This document shows, piece by piece, positions 62,640 through 64,000 of a stretch of 64,000 nucleotides of DNA. The notes beneath the pieces were generated by a model. It saw only the letters and a list, made by a program, of their open reading frames with translations. It made no database searches and was not told the origin of the DNA. The first letter of the stretch is position 1, and each line of letters starts with the position of its first letter. Source of the stretch: Zantedeschia hybrid cultivar (lineage: Eukaryota; Streptophyta; Magnoliopsida; Alismatales; Araceae); contig JARZZO010000011.1 of the NCBI GenBank assembly GCA_030544215.1, positions 10,216,001-10,280,000 on the forward strand, read 5' to 3'. The translations under genes were made by a program, and so were the position numbers.

Positions 62640-64000
62640 GGTGTTGAACCCTTTTTTTTATTATTTTATGGAGAAGAGAGAGGCAAAAAAAAAATTGAAT
62701 GAAGAAAGGGGGATGGGGGTAGCCACCGATTCTTCAAACCGGTGGCACCACCCCCCTCCCCCCCTTCAGCTCTATAACTGATTGGGGGGGTGCCACCGGT
62801 TCCCCCCCCCCCCCCCCCCTCCTCTCTAATCTCTCTCTCACTCCCTCTCTCACTTGGGTTACCGGTGGCACCCCCCACCTCAAAAATTAACAGTGGGTAC
62901 CCCCACCGGTCAGGCTTTAAAGGCCTATAAATACCCCCGAAGGGATAAGAAGAGGACATGCCTCCTTGGCCCAAAAATTCCTAGGAGAAACTATGCCCAT
63001 TTGAAGACCAAATCCGGTGCTCTTGTCCGGGTTTGCTACGTTTGGAGGAGATTTTTCGTCTCGGATGGCTCTCTTCCTAAGATTTTTTCCTAAGGGGACT
63101 CTGCTGAATTTATGTTGTAAAATCGTCGTTCTATAAGACGGGATTATGCCGAAATAATGAATGAATGTCAATATTATTCTTTGAGTATATGTGTGTGCAT
63201 GTGTGTTCATAAACCTATTACTTAAGTAACATTATGTTATTATATTTTCACATACATAATTAATTTATTAATTAGTTTAATAACTAATTAAAATGCATAA
63301 GTACATAATTAATTACTCTAAAATATCCTTGGCCTCACCCCACACATAACTAAACCTAGACTCATAATCAAAACTCAGTAATGAAACATTGAGACATAAA
63401 ATAATATACTTAAGTTAAAAAATAACTTAAATATCTCTAATACTTAATTAATTAATAAAATATGTGGGGATTAAAAAAAATCAGTAAAATCAATATAAAA
63501 ATCAGAAAAATTCTGTTAAAACCAGTAATACTCAGTAAAAATCAGAAAACTAAATCTGAAAATTATATAAATCCAAAAACATGACTTAAATATCTTTCAT
63601 ATGCCCAATTAATTAATAAAAACAATAAAATTAATACAAAATCAGTAAATTTCAGTAAAAAACTAGTAAAAAACAGAGAACCAAATCTGAAAACATATAA
63701 AATTTCTAAAATGATCAAATGCCCCCATAACTTAATGAAATTACAAAAGTACCCCCACCCATGATAAAAATCTGTAAAAATCACATAAAATTCTTAAAAA
63801 ATATCAAAACCTCTCATATGCCCAAACCCTAATAAGACGGGTAAAATTATCAAAATACCCTCAATATGATAAAAATAAGTAAAAATCTGAAAAAAATATA
63901 AAAATAGACTCTAAGTCTAATAAACCCGATTTAAGGTAAAATTATCAACATACCCCTATAACTTAAATATATCTAAAATGATCCTAAAATGTATCCTAAG
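62640..64000 (+). mobile_element. probable LTR-retrotransposon LTR running off the window
   Basis: A GC-rich block with a repeated CACCGGTGGCACC-like palindrome (62739-62800) is followed by TATAAATA (62926-62933) and a leader-like stretch, then an AT-rich zone with many CAGTAAAAATCAGAAAA-type imperfect repeats (63480-63900). This layout resembles long gypsy LTRs. No reading frame or right end is seen. Confidence 0.35.
62926..62933 (+). promoter_or_regulatory. TATA box of a probable LTR promoter
   Basis: GGCCTATAAATACCCC is a strong plant TATA context, with a transcribed-looking region after it. Confidence 0.4.

Noticed and set aside
62666..62974. Gly-rich minus-strand open frame of 102 codons
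   Set aside because: It comes from C runs and GGTGGCACC palindromes in a probable LTR.
1..64000. tRNA genes, CRISPR arrays, bacterial operons or viral genomes
   Set aside because: None recognised. Spliced genes and plant transposons explain the coding signals. The tRNA-like matches are only retrotransposon primer sites.

Overview
This is nuclear DNA of a flowering plant. The evidence is spliced genes with GT-AG introns of up to about 17 kb, plant-type gene families, and plant transposon families (Ty1/copia, L1-type LINE, RTE, hAT, a Cassandra TRIM carrying a 5S rRNA relic). The very GC-rich first exon of the UBX gene inside AT-rich flanks fits a monocot or magnoliid-like lineage, but I cannot name the species.

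Three host genes are supported. (1) An EamA/DMT-type membrane transporter on + (visible exons 5683-26743). Its 5' exons lie outside the window or were not found, and its first visible intron is about 16.9 kb, filled by a LINE and a nested copia/Cassandra/hAT complex. (2) A UBA-SEP-UBX protein of the plant p47/PUX5 type on + (29752-39425), complete in four exons and 452 codons. It would act as an adaptor of the CDC48/p97 ATPase. (3) A AAA+ ATPase on - (55038-41690), eight C-terminal exons ending at a stop codon, with its 5' part not found. Genes 2 and 3 lie tail to tail, separated by a decayed LINE fragment.

Most of the rest is mobile DNA. Left edge: a minus-strand copia (LTR 4349-4573, gag running off position 1) invaded by hAT copy 1. 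4571-5455: a LINE tail carrying a MITE. 7997-11108: a LINE with an 11-bp target duplication. 11831-22174: a minus-strand copia carrying a Cassandra TRIM (15285-15897) and a 4.35-kb hAT copy 2 (16129-20475), the latter itself carrying a 176-bp MITE. 24091-24936: a non-autonomous hAT. 47030-49350: copia and RTE remnants. 52225-53130: a very young minimal LTR element. 55960-62260: a minus-strand LINE with a 1646-bp solo LTR. 62900-64000: probable LTR-element sequence running off the window.

Two systems stand out. First, two families of short palindrome-rich MITEs (GATCGG type and GGTATCGG type) are scattered through introns and other transposons. They share hAT-like 8-bp target duplications, and their bodies resemble the subterminal repeat arrays of the full-length hAT elements, so they look like transposase-binding arrays that have become mobile. 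Second, the LTR of the 906-bp TRIM at 52225-53130 holds five consecutive hairpins whose stems differ but whose seven-base loops are constant (CGTCGCA four times, CGTCACA once). I know of no described element with this arrangement.
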